Positions 9,343 to 18,303 of a DNA stretch of 64,000 bases are shown in pieces. The notes beneath the pieces were generated by a model. It did not search any database. It saw only the letters and a program-made list of their open reading frames with translations, and had not been told where the DNA came from. The translations under genes and the position numbers were made by a program. Source of the stretch: Ferruginibacter sp. (GTDB taxonomy: Bacteria; Bacteroidota; Bacteroidia; Chitinophagales; Chitinophagaceae); the NCBI GenBank assembly GCA_025963635.1, contig JAOQAK010000064.1:89160-153159 (forward strand). The letters are read 5' to 3'. Positions within the stretch are counted from its first letter, which is position 1. Every line of letters begins with the position of its first letter.

Positions 9343-11340
9343 TTAGCGCAGTAAAAGGGTCGATCCTTTTTGCGTGTAAACAGTATTATCAACACCAACA
9401 CATTCCAGCATCCACACCATTGTTTGGGTTTGCAGGGGTACACCCTTATACGTACCATCCCAGCCTGGCATTTCGTCGTCCTGCCTTTCGAATACCAATG
9501 TTCCCCACCGGTTGTATATTCTAAAATGCCGGACATCTTTAATGCCTTTTACCAGCGGGCGCAGGAAGTCATTTTTTCCATCATGGTTAGGTGTAAAAGC
9601 GTTCGGAACGTATATCTCGATTTTAGGTATAATCTTCACCAGTTGGGTATCCACTGTGAGGCATTCTGTTACAGTTTTGATACTAACCGTATACAAATAC
9701 TGCGAAGCACCTGTAAAGACAGGTGTAAAACTCTTCGCGTCGTTTAAGTTGACGCCGGGGCTCCATAAAACTGTTTCACCAATCGGCCTCGCCCGTAAAT
9801 CAAGCGGCAAATTAATTACTGCGTAGGCTATGGAGTAATTGACTCCCGCCTTTGCCTTCTCCATTACCACCGGCTTTTTTGGAGTGGCAGCCTCGCAACC
9901 GGCAGCATTGATCAGCAGTGCACTATACGAGCCTGAGGTGGTTACCTTGTAGGCTGGTTTGTTTGCTCCGTTGATGGTTTTATCATTTACAAACCATTGA
10001 ATAAAATTTGTTGGTTTTACATTTAAGACAGCGCTATCGCCGTTGTCAACGCAAAACGACGATTTGCCGGTTAAATACAGGGAATCATCGATCAGCGACG
10101 CTTTTACTAACACGGTATCCGTGGTACGGCAACCACCGCCAGCATTTGTAGTCGCTACAATATAGGAGGTGGTGACCGCCGGCGTAGCCACCGGGTTCGA
10201 GATGGCCGGATTGTTGAGTCCCGCCGCCGGGGTCCATTGGTATATTAAACCGGTCTTGGGATTGGTTCCGATGTTTACCGGGCTCAGGTTGCAGGATAAA
10301 GTGTCTTTGCCTGCATAAGCCATAATGGTAAGCGAATCCTTCAATTTCGTGAATAAAGTGTTGGGACAGCCATACCCGTTATAAGGATCTAATTTTACTG
10401 CAAGGGTGGTGCCGGATGGTGGAGGTGGTGCCAGGGTAAGTACCTGCGTGTTACCAAGCACACGGGTCAATGAGCTGTCGTACCATGTATACCCCTCATA
10501 GCCATGCGGCGCAACCACATTTATCAGGGTATCGTCCGGGCAATAGGTTGCACCGGCGAAAGTGCCGCTGCATTCCGTATTAACATCAATATAAGCATAC
10601 CCGAAATGACGTTTAAAAGTACAGTCAGCGGTTTTGAAAAACATCCGGATGGTTTTGCCCGCGTTGCCGGATAAGTCTACCGATACCGGGGACCAGTCTT
10701 TGTACAATACCGGGATAGTATCACTTTGGTTGGAAACCTGGAAGCCAGGCAGAGAGGTACCAACCGAAATAAAGGTGAAAGAGGCGCAGCTGATTACAAT
10801 ATTATCGGTAACATTGGTAACCTCAATTTCCATTCTGGGCTGCTCATTTTCGCGATGGTTGGGTGCCTGGAATACAACAGCGTAATAATACAGAAGGGAA
10901 TAGGAATTTTGATTTGCGGGGATGGTAAATTCGTAGGAGATGCCTTCTGCTTCTGCACCACCGGAATTGTTTCCGAGTTTAATAGAATGCCCGCTTCCAT
11001 TAGGGCAACTCACCGGAAAATTGCCATAGTAGTCTAACGCACCCGTGTTGGCAGCATACATGGTATGGCGGTTATACACTGCGCCGCCCGCATTACTAAG
11101 TGAAATAATATTATCGCTTCCTGAAGCAAACACGTTGCCTGTATAACAGGTCCACCCGTCAAAGGTTCCTGTTTCGAAGTCAATGTTAGGCGGGCATTTT
11201 TGTGCCATACCCGAAAAAAAACAGGTGATATGAAACAGCAAAAGTAATAGAGGATAATACCTGTTTTTGAAGTTCTGCACGTGGTTTATTGTGTTCTTAA
11301 AGATAAAGTTTAATTCGGTCAAAAACTCAAGTTTGAGCAA
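9343..11340 (-). CDS. Secreted Ig-like repeat protein with type IX (gliding-type, type B) sorting domain
   Basis: 665 residues. A hydrophobic signal segment sits unusually far in (about residues 28-46, ending 'SGMAQKCPP'), so the true start may be a GTG near residue 21 rather than the ATG at 11340. An N-terminal jelly-roll-like domain ('IDFETGTFDGWTCYTGN') is followed by PKD/Ig-like modules with 'AYAGKDTLSCNLSPVNIG'. The C-terminus is a gliding motility-associated CHU_C domain: 'YVPNAFTPNHDGKNDFLRP', 'FRIYNRWGTLVFER', 'GWDGTYKGVPL'. That domain directs export by the type IX secretion system and cell-surface attachment. A role in adhesion or matrix binding is inferred. It stands alone between spacers, so it is probably its own transcription unit. 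Confidence 0.9.
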   Translation of the reverse strand: MLKLEFLTELNFIFKNTINHVQNFKNRYYPLLLLLFHITCFFSGMAQKCPPNIDFETGTFDGWTCYTGNVFASGSDNIISLSNAGGAVYNRHTMYAANTGALDYYGNFPVSCPNGSGHSIKLGNNSGGAEAEGISYEFTIPANQNSYSLLYYYAVVFQAPNHRENEQPRMEIEVTNVTDNIVISCASFTFISVGTSLPGFQVSNQSDTIPVLYKDWSPVSVDLSGNAGKTIRMFFKTADCTFKRHFGYAYIDVNTECSGTFAGATYCPDDTLINVVAPHGYEGYTWYDSSLTRVLGNTQVLTLAPPPPSGTTLAVKLDPYNGYGCPNTLFTKLKDSLTIMAYAGKDTLSCNLSPVNIGTNPKTGLIYQWTPAAGLNNPAISNPVATPAVTTSYIVATTNAGGGCRTTDTVLVKASLIDDSLYLTGKSSFCVDNGDSAVLNVKPTNFIQWFVNDKTINGANKPAYKVTTSGSYSALLINAAGCEAATPKKPVVMEKAKAGVNYSIAYAVINLPLDLRARPIGETVLWSPGVNLNDAKSFTPVFTGASQYLYTVSIKTVTECLTVDTQLVKIIPKIEIYVPNAFTPNHDGKNDFLRPLVKGIKDVRHFRIYNRWGTLVFERQDDEMPGWDGTYKGVPLQTQTMVWMLECVGVDNTVYTQKGSTLLLR

Positions 11341-11712
11341 TTGGGGATTTTTTTTATCAAAATAATTTTAGGGAATGCTTTACCGGGGATGTTATCCTCA
11401 ACACATACGACCATTTTGAAAGGCACAACTGCTGGTATTGTTCTTAATAATACAGCCGTATCCCTGGAAATCAGTCTTTTGGTTTCAAAAAACTTCCGGC
11501 ATATTATTTTCAACCTGTTTACGTCATTCGTATTTACAACGCAATTAATTTGTAAGAGCATCACACCGGAAGATGGCAGGCATTTTGTTTTTAATTGATG
11601 ATATAAAGCACAACCGTGGATGAACTTAAACTATCGCAAAATAACAACGGTGGGTTGCTTTGGTACCGGGTATCTTAAATTAGCATTACCTACTTAAAAA
11701 CCGAATTACGCT
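11341..11712. other. Intergenic spacer between divergent genes
   Basis: 372 bp separating a minus-strand gene from a plus-strand gene, so it should carry both promoters. Short overlapping open frames exist on both strands but none has a convincing start, domain or codon pattern. No clear Bacteroidota -33/-7 pair could be assigned by eye. Confidence 0.4.
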
Positions 11713-12099
11713 ATGCCAAACCTCGATAAAACAAATGAGCCGTACTTACCCGCTGCAGATGATGTAAAAGAATTTGAAATGCTTTTCCCGATGCTGCTGG
11801 CAGATCTCAAAGCCATCGGAAAACTTTCTAAAATGAAACAGGATGCCAGTGTTAATACCCTCAAAGTAAAAGCAATCAATAAGAAACTGATCAAATTGAA
11901 GGAACTGCTTTCAAAGGAGCCCACCATTGAATATTTAGATTTGCTCGACAGTGATATTTTACCCAGTAACAGTGATGCTGTGTTGATAATGATTCAGTAT
12001 AAACAGGCGATGGAGCAATACAAAGCGAAATATTTCACCAAAGACAACAGCGATTTTGATGTTGTCGATGAACGGTATTCATGGAAAACAGCGAAATAG
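11713..12099 (+). CDS. Small helical hypothetical protein (128 aa)
   Basis: Not recognised. The protein begins MPNLDKTNEPYLPAADDVKE, has no signal peptide or membrane segment, and is rich in Lys, Leu and Asp with long predicted helices around residues 18-70 ('MLLADLKAIGKLSKM', 'INKKLIKLKELLS'). It looks cytoplasmic. It is the only plus-strand gene in the first 35 kb and stands alone with 370 bp upstream and a duplicated repeat directly downstream. Real-gene evidence is the balanced protein-like composition and the long open frame; function unknown. Confidence 0.65.
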   Translation: MPNLDKTNEPYLPAADDVKEFEMLFPMLLADLKAIGKLSKMKQDASVNTLKVKAINKKLIKLKELLSKEPTIEYLDLLDSDILPSNSDAVLIMIQYKQAMEQYKAKYFTKDNSDFDVVDERYSWKTAK

Positions 12100-12101
12100 G
12101 G

Positions 12102-12647
12102 GGCCTCCCTGCCCTCCAAGGAGGGTTCTTAGACTCTGATAATTTGAATAGCATTAAAGATATTGTGAGTAGGTCTTTTTTCTCAGCAACGTCTCTCCTG
12201 GGGTTTGAGCGGAAGGTTGCGTCAATCAGCCGGGGATTTTCAAATAGCAATTATTTCACTGCAATTTGTCTTACGCAAATTGTACAGCGCCGGGAATGGG
12301 TTTGATCAAAAAAATAAATTCTGTCACTCATTGACGCAACGTCCCGGCCACGCCAAAGCTATTGGGAGAAATGGCCTCCCTGCCCTCCAAAGGAGGGTTC
12401 TTAGACTCTGATGATTTGGATAGCATTAAAGATATTGTGAGTAGGTCTCTTCCCAGCAACGTCTCTCCTGGGGTTTGAGCGGGGGTGAGGACGTTGCGCC
12501 CATCAGCCGGGGGATTTTCAATAGCAATTTATTTCACTGCAATTTGTCTTATGCAAATTGTGCAGCGCTGGGAATGGGTTTGATCAAAAAAATAAATTCT
12601 GTCATCCATTGACGCAACGTCCCGGCCACGCCAAAGCTATTGGGAGA
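12102..12647. repeat. Tandem duplication, two copies of about 270 bp
   Basis: Copy 1 spans 12102-12369 and copy 2 12373-12647, offset 271 bp. Both begin GGCCTCCCTGCCCTCCAA and pass through TTCTTAGACTCTGAT. Both then share TAGCATTAAAGATATTGTGA, CAGCAACGTCTCTCCTGGGG and GACGCAACGTCCCGGCCACG, and end near ATTGGGAGA. They differ by scattered substitutions and small indels, so the duplication is not brand new. The first 45 bases resemble the element inside the GH43 gene (23479-23627). No credible reading frame runs through it. Confidence 0.85.
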
Positions 12648-12763
12648 CGTTGCTGCGAAATTGGGCCGGAACCCTGCGCCTGATAATAAGAAAACTTAGA
12701 ATGCGGGATTTAAATTTGAAAGTTGGCTCCCCAATTTTATACGCTTCAATAAAAGTTCCCTGC

Positions 12764-12812
12764 TGGTATGCCGTACACGGGAGTGACACAACGATGATGC
12801 CATGAAATACCC
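12764..12812 (+). repeat. Dispersed intergenic repeat, copy 1 of 4
   Basis: TGGTATGCCGTACACGGGAG then TGACACAACGATGATGCCAT. The same word order (GGTAT, GTACA, GGGAGTGACACAACGATG) recurs at 21961-22005, 50062-50105 (both inverted) and 53780-53830. It lies just downstream of the last gene of the beta-glucan locus. Confidence 0.7.
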
Positions 12813-12864
12813 ATGCCCGCTACCAAATGCCAGCTAAACTGTTTATTTGTAAAGGTATGGCTGG

Positions 12865-15099
12865 CTATTTTTTAAGTTGAAAGTTCGCCTGTTTTACATC
12901 TCTTGAATTTCCCCCGATAAACACTTTGAAATCACCGGCTTCGAAATTGTATTGCAATGCGTTGTTATAAAACCTGAGGTCATGCGCTGAAATAGAAAAT
13001 GAAATTGTTTTACTTTCTCCTTTCTTTAGAAATACTTTCTGGAATCCTTTCAATTCTTTCACCGGCCTTACTACACTGCCTACCATATCGCGGATGTATA
13101 GCTGTACGGTTTCCTCCCCATCAAAATTGCCGCTGTTGGTAAGCACAATGCTTGCCGTTAATTTTTCAGTCGGGGTAAAAGATGTTTTGTTCAATTGAAT
13201 TTCTCCGTATTGAAATGATGTATAGCTTAGTCCAAAACCAAAAGGAAATTTCGGACTATTGGGAAGATCAATATAGGCAGATACATAGTTAAGGTCGTTT
13301 TCATTTTTGGCAGGCCGGCCGGTATTGTAATGATTATAGTAAACCGGTATTTGCCCTTCTGTTCTTGGGAAACTAATCGGCAGTTTTGCGGTTGGATTAT
13401 AATCCCCAAACAAAACATCCGCTATGGCATCCCCAGCGGTTGTTCCGAGCCACCATGTATAAAGGATTGCGGGTACATTGTCTGCTGTCCAGTTAAATAC
13501 CAATGGCCTTCCCGTGTTCAGCATCACTACCAGCGGTTTTCCGGTTGCCTGGATCGCTTTGATCAATTCTTCCTGTACACCCGGCAAATGGATATTGCTG
13601 CGGCTCTTCGCTTCTCCCGTCATATCCCTCGCTTCTCCCATACTTAGTATTACCACTTCCGCCTGTAAGGCAGCTTCAATGGCTTCCACGAAACCAGCCC
13701 TGGAGGTATCCTTTATATTGCAGCCATGGGCATACAGTAATTTTGCGTCTGCGCCCAGTTTATTTTTGATGCCCTGCCATTGCGTAACGATCATAGCGGT
13801 ATCATCCGGCCAGTCGTAGCTCCAGAACCCGAGATTGTCTCTTACTGCTTTTATAAACGGCCCGATGAGTGCGATAGTTTTTGTTTGTTTTGATAAGGGC
13901 AACAGCTGTTTATCATTCTTCAGCAATACAATGCTTTTTTTGGCCATTTCCCTTGCAACCAACAGGTGGGCTGGATTATTCATTTCCCGTTGCTCTCTTT
14001 CCGCATTGCAAAATCTGAAGGGATCATCAAACAAGCCCAGTTCAAATTTCTTTTTTAAAATTCTCTTTACTGCTTCGTCCACGATCGCAATTTTCACCTT
14101 GCCTTCGGTAACCAGTTTAGCCAGGTTGTTTTTATAGCTGCGGCTTTCCATATCCATATCGCTGCCGGCTGTGATAGCGGATAAAGCGGCTTCATAATTA
14201 TCCTTCACATAACCATGATTGATCATTTCGCCAATGCTTCCCCAATCGCTCACTACAAATCCCTTGAAACCCCATTTGCCTTTTAGTATATCGCGTTGCA
14301 GGTATTTATTTCCGGAAGCCGGTATGCCATTGAGCGTGTTGAATGAATTCATAAAAGTTGCGGCACCCGCTTCTGCGGCAGCTTTAAAGGGCGGAAGGTA
14401 GGTTTCCCACAATTGTCTTTCACTCATATCAACATCATTGTAATCGCGGCCGCCGATTGCAGCTCCATAGGCAGCAAAATGTTTGGCACATGCCATTACC
14501 GCATCGGTGTTGCCAAGTCCTTTTCCCTGGAAACCCCTTACCCTTGCTCCCGCTATGAGAGCGCCCAGCCATGGATCTTCTCCGGATCCTTCCATCACTC
14601 TTCCCCAACGCGGATCGCGGGCAATGTCTACCATGGGCGCAAAGGTCCAGTGGATACCTGAAGCGGATGCTTCTGTGGCAGCAATCCGCTCCGATTTTTC
14701 TATGGCAGGCAGATCCCAACTTGCAGCTTCAGCCAATGGTAAAGGAAAAATTGTTTTATAACCGTGGATGACATCCTGGCCAAAGATCAATGGGATCTTC
14801 AACCTTGATTCCATTGCAATCTCCTGCAGTTGCCGGGTATGTGCGGTGCCCATGATGTTCAACATGGACCCAACCTGTCCCTGGCGGATCTGGCGTTGTT
14901 TGTCGCCATCTTTAGTAATTGGACCGGTAGAAGAAAAGTCGCCATTGTATTGATTTAGCTGGCCCACTTTTTCATCCAGCGTCATTAATCTCAAAACGGA
15001 ATCTACCCGCTGATCGATGCTTTTCTTTTGGGCAAGGCATAAAAAAACCTGTGTTGTTGCCAATAACAAACACAGGCAGGCTTTTAATTTCACAGACAT
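12865..15099 (-). CDS. GH3 beta-glucosidase (BglX-like)
   Basis: 744 residues with a signal peptide (MSVKLKACLCLLLATTQVFL, CLAQ), so periplasmic. GH3 N-terminal barrel with 'GQDVIHGYKTIFPLPLAEAA' and 'RDPRWGRVMEGSGEDPWLG'. The nucleophile is the Asp of 'VVSDWGSI' (about D284). The GH3 C-terminal alpha/beta sandwich and a fibronectin III-like domain ('ASIVLTNSGNFDGEETVQLY', 'ELKGFQKVFL') follow. It hydrolyses non-reducing-end beta-glucosides. As the last gene of a minus-strand series with GH30, GH172, GH43 and GH144 enzymes, it probably splits the di- or oligosaccharides these release; sophorose is a good candidate. Linkage specificity cannot be read from the sequence. Confidence 0.92.
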   Translation of the reverse strand: MSVKLKACLCLLLATTQVFLCLAQKKSIDQRVDSVLRLMTLDEKVGQLNQYNGDFSSTGPITKDGDKQRQIRQGQVGSMLNIMGTAHTRQLQEIAMESRLKIPLIFGQDVIHGYKTIFPLPLAEAASWDLPAIEKSERIAATEASASGIHWTFAPMVDIARDPRWGRVMEGSGEDPWLGALIAGARVRGFQGKGLGNTDAVMACAKHFAAYGAAIGGRDYNDVDMSERQLWETYLPPFKAAAEAGAATFMNSFNTLNGIPASGNKYLQRDILKGKWGFKGFVVSDWGSIGEMINHGYVKDNYEAALSAITAGSDMDMESRSYKNNLAKLVTEGKVKIAIVDEAVKRILKKKFELGLFDDPFRFCNAEREQREMNNPAHLLVAREMAKKSIVLLKNDKQLLPLSKQTKTIALIGPFIKAVRDNLGFWSYDWPDDTAMIVTQWQGIKNKLGADAKLLYAHGCNIKDTSRAGFVEAIEAALQAEVVILSMGEARDMTGEAKSRSNIHLPGVQEELIKAIQATGKPLVVMLNTGRPLVFNWTADNVPAILYTWWLGTTAGDAIADVLFGDYNPTAKLPISFPRTEGQIPVYYNHYNTGRPAKNENDLNYVSAYIDLPNSPKFPFGFGLSYTSFQYGEIQLNKTSFTPTEKLTASIVLTNSGNFDGEETVQLYIRDMVGSVVRPVKELKGFQKVFLKKGESKTISFSISAHDLRFYNNALQYNFEAGDFKVFIGGNSRDVKQANFQLKK

Positions 15100-15115
15100 A
15101 GTGCTAATATATTAT

Positions 15116-15136
15116 TTGATGCTACTAAAGCATCAA
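15116..15136. promoter_or_regulatory. 8-bp inverted repeat just upstream of GH3
   Basis: TTGATGCT (15116-15123) and AGCATCAA (15129-15136) are perfect inverted arms with a 5-nt spacer, 17 bp upstream of the GH3 start codon. It could be a 5'-UTR hairpin or an operator for a promoter internal to the locus. Inference only. Confidence 0.35.
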
Positions 15137-15256
15137 AGATAAAGTTGTGCAACTGTATTAAACATGATAATTATTGGATTTTTCATCTCTTTTGATAATT
15201 TAAATCGATTTCATTCCCTATAAAATTCATTTGCTTACAAAAGGATACCGTTCATG

Positions 15257-16744
15257 CTAAAAAACCAAGGTAGCAATCGAATGGGATTTTGCAGTAATGG
15301 CCGCTGCAGCGCCGTTGATCCATACATAATAAGGAATCGTGGTGCCTCCCTGGTTCATTACAACTACTACCGTTTTACCATCTTCATTCCGGAAGGCAGT
15401 GGTTAGTAACTGGCTGCGACTAGCTGCACTGCTGATGCGTTTAGCGCCCGGCTTGATAAATTTGGAGAAATGCCCGATATAATAAAATGAATTGGTGTAG
15501 GTAACGGCTCCTGTTTTGGTATCACCATGCACCGGGGCGTAACAAAAATTACCCACATGGTTTGGACCGCCAGTTTCATCAAGCAAAATATTCCAGTCGG
15601 TAAACCCTACCATTCCATTGTTGAAATCGTTGATCATTGAGCGGCCATATCTTTCACCCATGGACCAATCCTGTAAGTGGCCTGGCTTAAACTTATCTAC
15701 GCACCCTTCCGTAAAGAAGATATTTTTATCCGGGTAAGCTTCATGTACCCGTTTGACATTTTCAAACATCTGCTCACCGCCGCTCCAGTCTTCGTACCAG
15801 TGAAAGCCGATTCCCCATGCATATTTTGCTGCTGCCGGATCATCAAAATAAGTTTGTGCACGCTGGAATACCAGGTCGCGGTTGTGATCCCATACGATGA
15901 TCTTTTTATCTTTTAAACCTTCTTTTTCCATGGTTGGACCTAAATGGTTTTTTAGAAAATCTCTTTCTTCCTCAGCAGTGTAAATACAGCTTTCCCACTT
16001 CTGTTTTGCCATCGGTTCATTTTGAATACTGATACCCCAAACCGGCATTCCATCTTTTTCATATTCCTTGATAAACTTTGTATAATACATGGCCCAGCTT
16101 TGAGCATAATCAGGCTTCAATTTTCCCCCGTGCAGCATATCATTATTGTCTTTCATCCATGATGGAGGGCTCCACGGGCTCGCGAATAAATTGAGCTTGC
16201 CACCAGCCGCCGCCATGGCAGCTTTTATCAGCGGAATTTTATATTGCTTATCGGGTGCGATATTAAAAGAGGCCAGATCTTTGTCGCCTTGGTTTACATA
16301 AGTATAACTGGCGGTGCTGAAATCGCAACTATTGATATTTGTCCGGGCTACGGTATATCCAATTCCGGTCTCTTTGTCGAAATATGCCTTTAGAATTTCT
16401 GCCTGTTTTTCTTTGGGCAATTTCGCATAGGTTTCTGCGGAGGCATCGGTTATGGCTCCACCGATTCCAAAGAAGGTTTGGTACTGCTTTGCCGGATCAA
16501 CAAAAACACATACCTGTGTTTCCATTGGCTGCCCCATCTGCGTGAATGAAACCGTGTCAGTAATCGTTAGCCTGAGATTGCCGCTATCGGCGGTGGTATA
16601 TACTGTGACTGTTTTACCTTTTGTTGAGAAAGCAGCAGCGCTGTCTGCAATGGGAGTTCCGGTGGCAACGTTCACATCCTTCGAAGTTTTATCACTACAG
16701 GATACAAAGATCACCAACATTGCCAGGTAAGTAAATTGTTTCAT
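15257..16744 (-). CDS. GH30-family glycosidase lipoprotein (GH30_1-like)
   Basis: 495 residues. The N-terminus MKQFTYLAMLVIFVSCSDKT is a lipoprotein signal (FVSC). The family start 'FFGIGGAITDASAETYAKL' resembles glucocerebrosidase-type GH30. 'SPWSPPSWMKDNNDM' follows, then the acid/base Glu in 'ISIQNEPMAKQKWESC' and the nucleophile Glu in 'NIFFTEGCVDKF'. The C-terminal beta-sandwich ends 'SHSIATLVF'. GH30 enzymes cleave beta-glucosides, beta-1,6-glucan or beta-xylan depending on subfamily; the N-terminal motif favours a beta-glucosidase or beta-glucanase. It lies 80 bp downstream of another, divergent GH30, with a perfect palindrome between the two. Confidence 0.9.
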   Translation of the reverse strand: MKQFTYLAMLVIFVSCSDKTSKDVNVATGTPIADSAAAFSTKGKTVTVYTTADSGNLRLTITDTVSFTQMGQPMETQVCVFVDPAKQYQTFFGIGGAITDASAETYAKLPKEKQAEILKAYFDKETGIGYTVARTNINSCDFSTASYTYVNQGDKDLASFNIAPDKQYKIPLIKAAMAAAGGKLNLFASPWSPPSWMKDNNDMLHGGKLKPDYAQSWAMYYTKFIKEYEKDGMPVWGISIQNEPMAKQKWESCIYTAEEERDFLKNHLGPTMEKEGLKDKKIIVWDHNRDLVFQRAQTYFDDPAAAKYAWGIGFHWYEDWSGGEQMFENVKRVHEAYPDKNIFFTEGCVDKFKPGHLQDWSMGERYGRSMINDFNNGMVGFTDWNILLDETGGPNHVGNFCYAPVHGDTKTGAVTYTNSFYYIGHFSKFIKPGAKRISSAASRSQLLTTAFRNEDGKTVVVVMNQGGTTIPYYVWINGAAAAITAKSHSIATLVF

Positions 16745-16780
16745 GTTTGTATTTTTTTAAGGAGAAATGAAATATGGAAT

Positions 16781-16826
16781 GATTGCTTGGTAGAGACGCA
16801 ATGCATTGCGTCTCTACCAAGCAATC
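16781..16826. repeat. Perfect 46-nt palindrome between two GH30 genes
   Basis: Two 23-nt arms with no loop, centred on ATGCAT. The core TAGAGACGCAATGCATTGCG (16791-16810) continues to CTCTA at 16816. The outer 10 nt on each side extend the symmetry. It overlaps the last two bases of the upstream GH30 stop codon. The same 26-nt core is present at 63975-64000. No T-tract follows, so it is better read as a dispersed palindromic element than as a standard terminator, though a transcript hairpin here could alter expression of the downstream GH30. Confidence 0.85.
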
Positions 16827-18282
16827 ACCAAACATACGTCCCCACCGCCCCCGCAGCCAATGTGGTAGTTGTCCATTTATTATTAAAACGGATATTAAAG
16901 GTTTCATCTGCTGCACCATCGTTTTCAACAATCAATACTTTTTTGCCGGAGGGTGTTTTGAAAGCAACATTCTGCAAATTGCCGGAGATATTACTGCCGA
17001 TCCGAACCGACCCGGCAGGCACAAACTTAGCTGCATGCGCAATGATGTAATAAGCCACATTTCTCGTAACCGCGCCACCGATCGTTAATGCCCCTTTGCA
17101 GGTAGTGCAGCCTCCGGGAGTATGCGGACCAAAAGAAGGATCATTCGCAAGATTCCATTCAAGCGCCACCTTGCTATAGTTACGCATTGACCCGATCAGT
17201 ACATTTTTTAAATGCCATTTCAGGTCGCCGCCAAAACCACCGGTACTGCTCGTATACTGTTCGGTGAAGTATACATTCTTGTCGGGGAACAGTGAATGAA
17301 CGGATGATAAAACAGTGATATCCCCGGCATATAAATGAAAGGCTGATCCATCTATATATGCCCTTGCTGCTGCATCGTTTAAAACGGCTATCGGGTAATC
17401 AGAACGATCGCAGTTATGATCATACGCTATTATTTTGGTGGTGATTGCCGCCGCCTGGAATGCCGGCCCGAGATTGTTTTTAATAAAGGTGATCTGCTGC
17501 GGCGCTGTCATTAAAAGGCTCGGATTATTATCAGGATTTAAAGGTTCATTCTGGGGGCAAACAGCATCAATCGTAATACCTTCTACCTTCATCTGCTGAA
17601 TGTATTTTACAAAATATTTTGCGTACGCATCGTAGTATTGCGTTTGCAGGCTGCCACCTTTTGAACTACCGTTGTCCTTCATCCACGCCGGCGGACTCCA
17701 TGGAGTGGCCATTATCTTTATGGCTGGATTGATCGTTAAAATTTCTTTCAATAATGGAATCACATCAGCCTTATCAGGCGCAAGCGTGAAATTAGCAAGT
17801 GTAGGGTCAGTTTGCCCTGCGGGCACATCGTCATACGAAAACACAGTAGCATTGAGGTCGGATGCGCCGATACTGATACGCAGATAACTGATGCCGATTG
17901 AATTGGAAGCGTTGCCAAATAATTCGGTTAACAAAGCTGCTTTCTCTGATGCGCTCATGCGATTGATAACATATGCACTGCCTCCCGTTAATGTGTAGCC
18001 GAAGCCATCCACGGTTTGAAAAGCCTGGACTGAATCTACATCAATATAACTATTAGCATTGGCAACCGCACCGAATGAAAGTACGGTTGATTGCTTCGCC
18101 AGTAATACAGAACCATCGCCTTTGGTAAGCCAGAAATCCACATCATTGGTACCCACAACAGGAGGCACGGGCGTGGGTGGTATAGGCGTAACTCCTCCAC
18201 CTGGTTCGGGCGATTTTTTTCCACAGGCGAGGAGAATACTCACGAGGCAACCTATGAAGATATTAATCCATGTTTTTTTCAT
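16825..18282 (-). CDS. GH30-family glycosidase lipoprotein (GH30_3-like)
   Basis: 485 residues with lipoprotein signal (MKKTWINIFIGCLVSILLAC, GKK) and a Pro-rich linker after the Cys. The GH30 start 'VDGFGYTLTGGSAYVINRM' is closer to the endo-beta-1,6-glucanase group (GH30_3) than to the neighbouring GH30. 'TPWSPPAWMKDNGSS', the acid/base Glu of 'CPQNEPLNPDNNP' and the nucleophile Glu of 'NVYFTEQYTS' are all in place. The C-terminus is a beta-sandwich ending 'AAGAVGTYVW'. Probably surface-anchored. It starts 21 bp downstream of the GH172 gene, so co-transcription is likely. Subfamily assignment is by motif impression only. Confidence 0.9.
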   Translation of the reverse strand: MKKTWINIFIGCLVSILLACGKKSPEPGGGVTPIPPTPVPPVVGTNDVDFWLTKGDGSVLLAKQSTVLSFGAVANANSYIDVDSVQAFQTVDGFGYTLTGGSAYVINRMSASEKAALLTELFGNASNSIGISYLRISIGASDLNATVFSYDDVPAGQTDPTLANFTLAPDKADVIPLLKEILTINPAIKIMATPWSPPAWMKDNGSSKGGSLQTQYYDAYAKYFVKYIQQMKVEGITIDAVCPQNEPLNPDNNPSLLMTAPQQITFIKNNLGPAFQAAAITTKIIAYDHNCDRSDYPIAVLNDAAARAYIDGSAFHLYAGDITVLSSVHSLFPDKNVYFTEQYTSSTGGFGGDLKWHLKNVLIGSMRNYSKVALEWNLANDPSFGPHTPGGCTTCKGALTIGGAVTRNVAYYIIAHAAKFVPAGSVRIGSNISGNLQNVAFKTPSGKKVLIVENDGAADETFNIRFNNKWTTTTLAAGAVGTYVW

Positions 18283-18303
18283 TCTAATGATTTTTAAATG
18301 CGG

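Noticed and set aside
11319..11598. Overlapping short frames on both strands between the T9SS gene and the 128-aa gene
   Set aside because: They overlap each other, and the minus-strand frame also overlaps the start of the T9SS gene. Neither has protein-like features.
12081..12411. Short frames inside the 271-bp duplication
   Set aside because: The two copies do not keep the same frame open, so coding is not conserved between duplicates.
16781..16826. Intrinsic terminator between the GH30 genes
   Set aside because: The stem lacks a following T-tract in either direction and a copy of the core exists at an unrelated site (63975).
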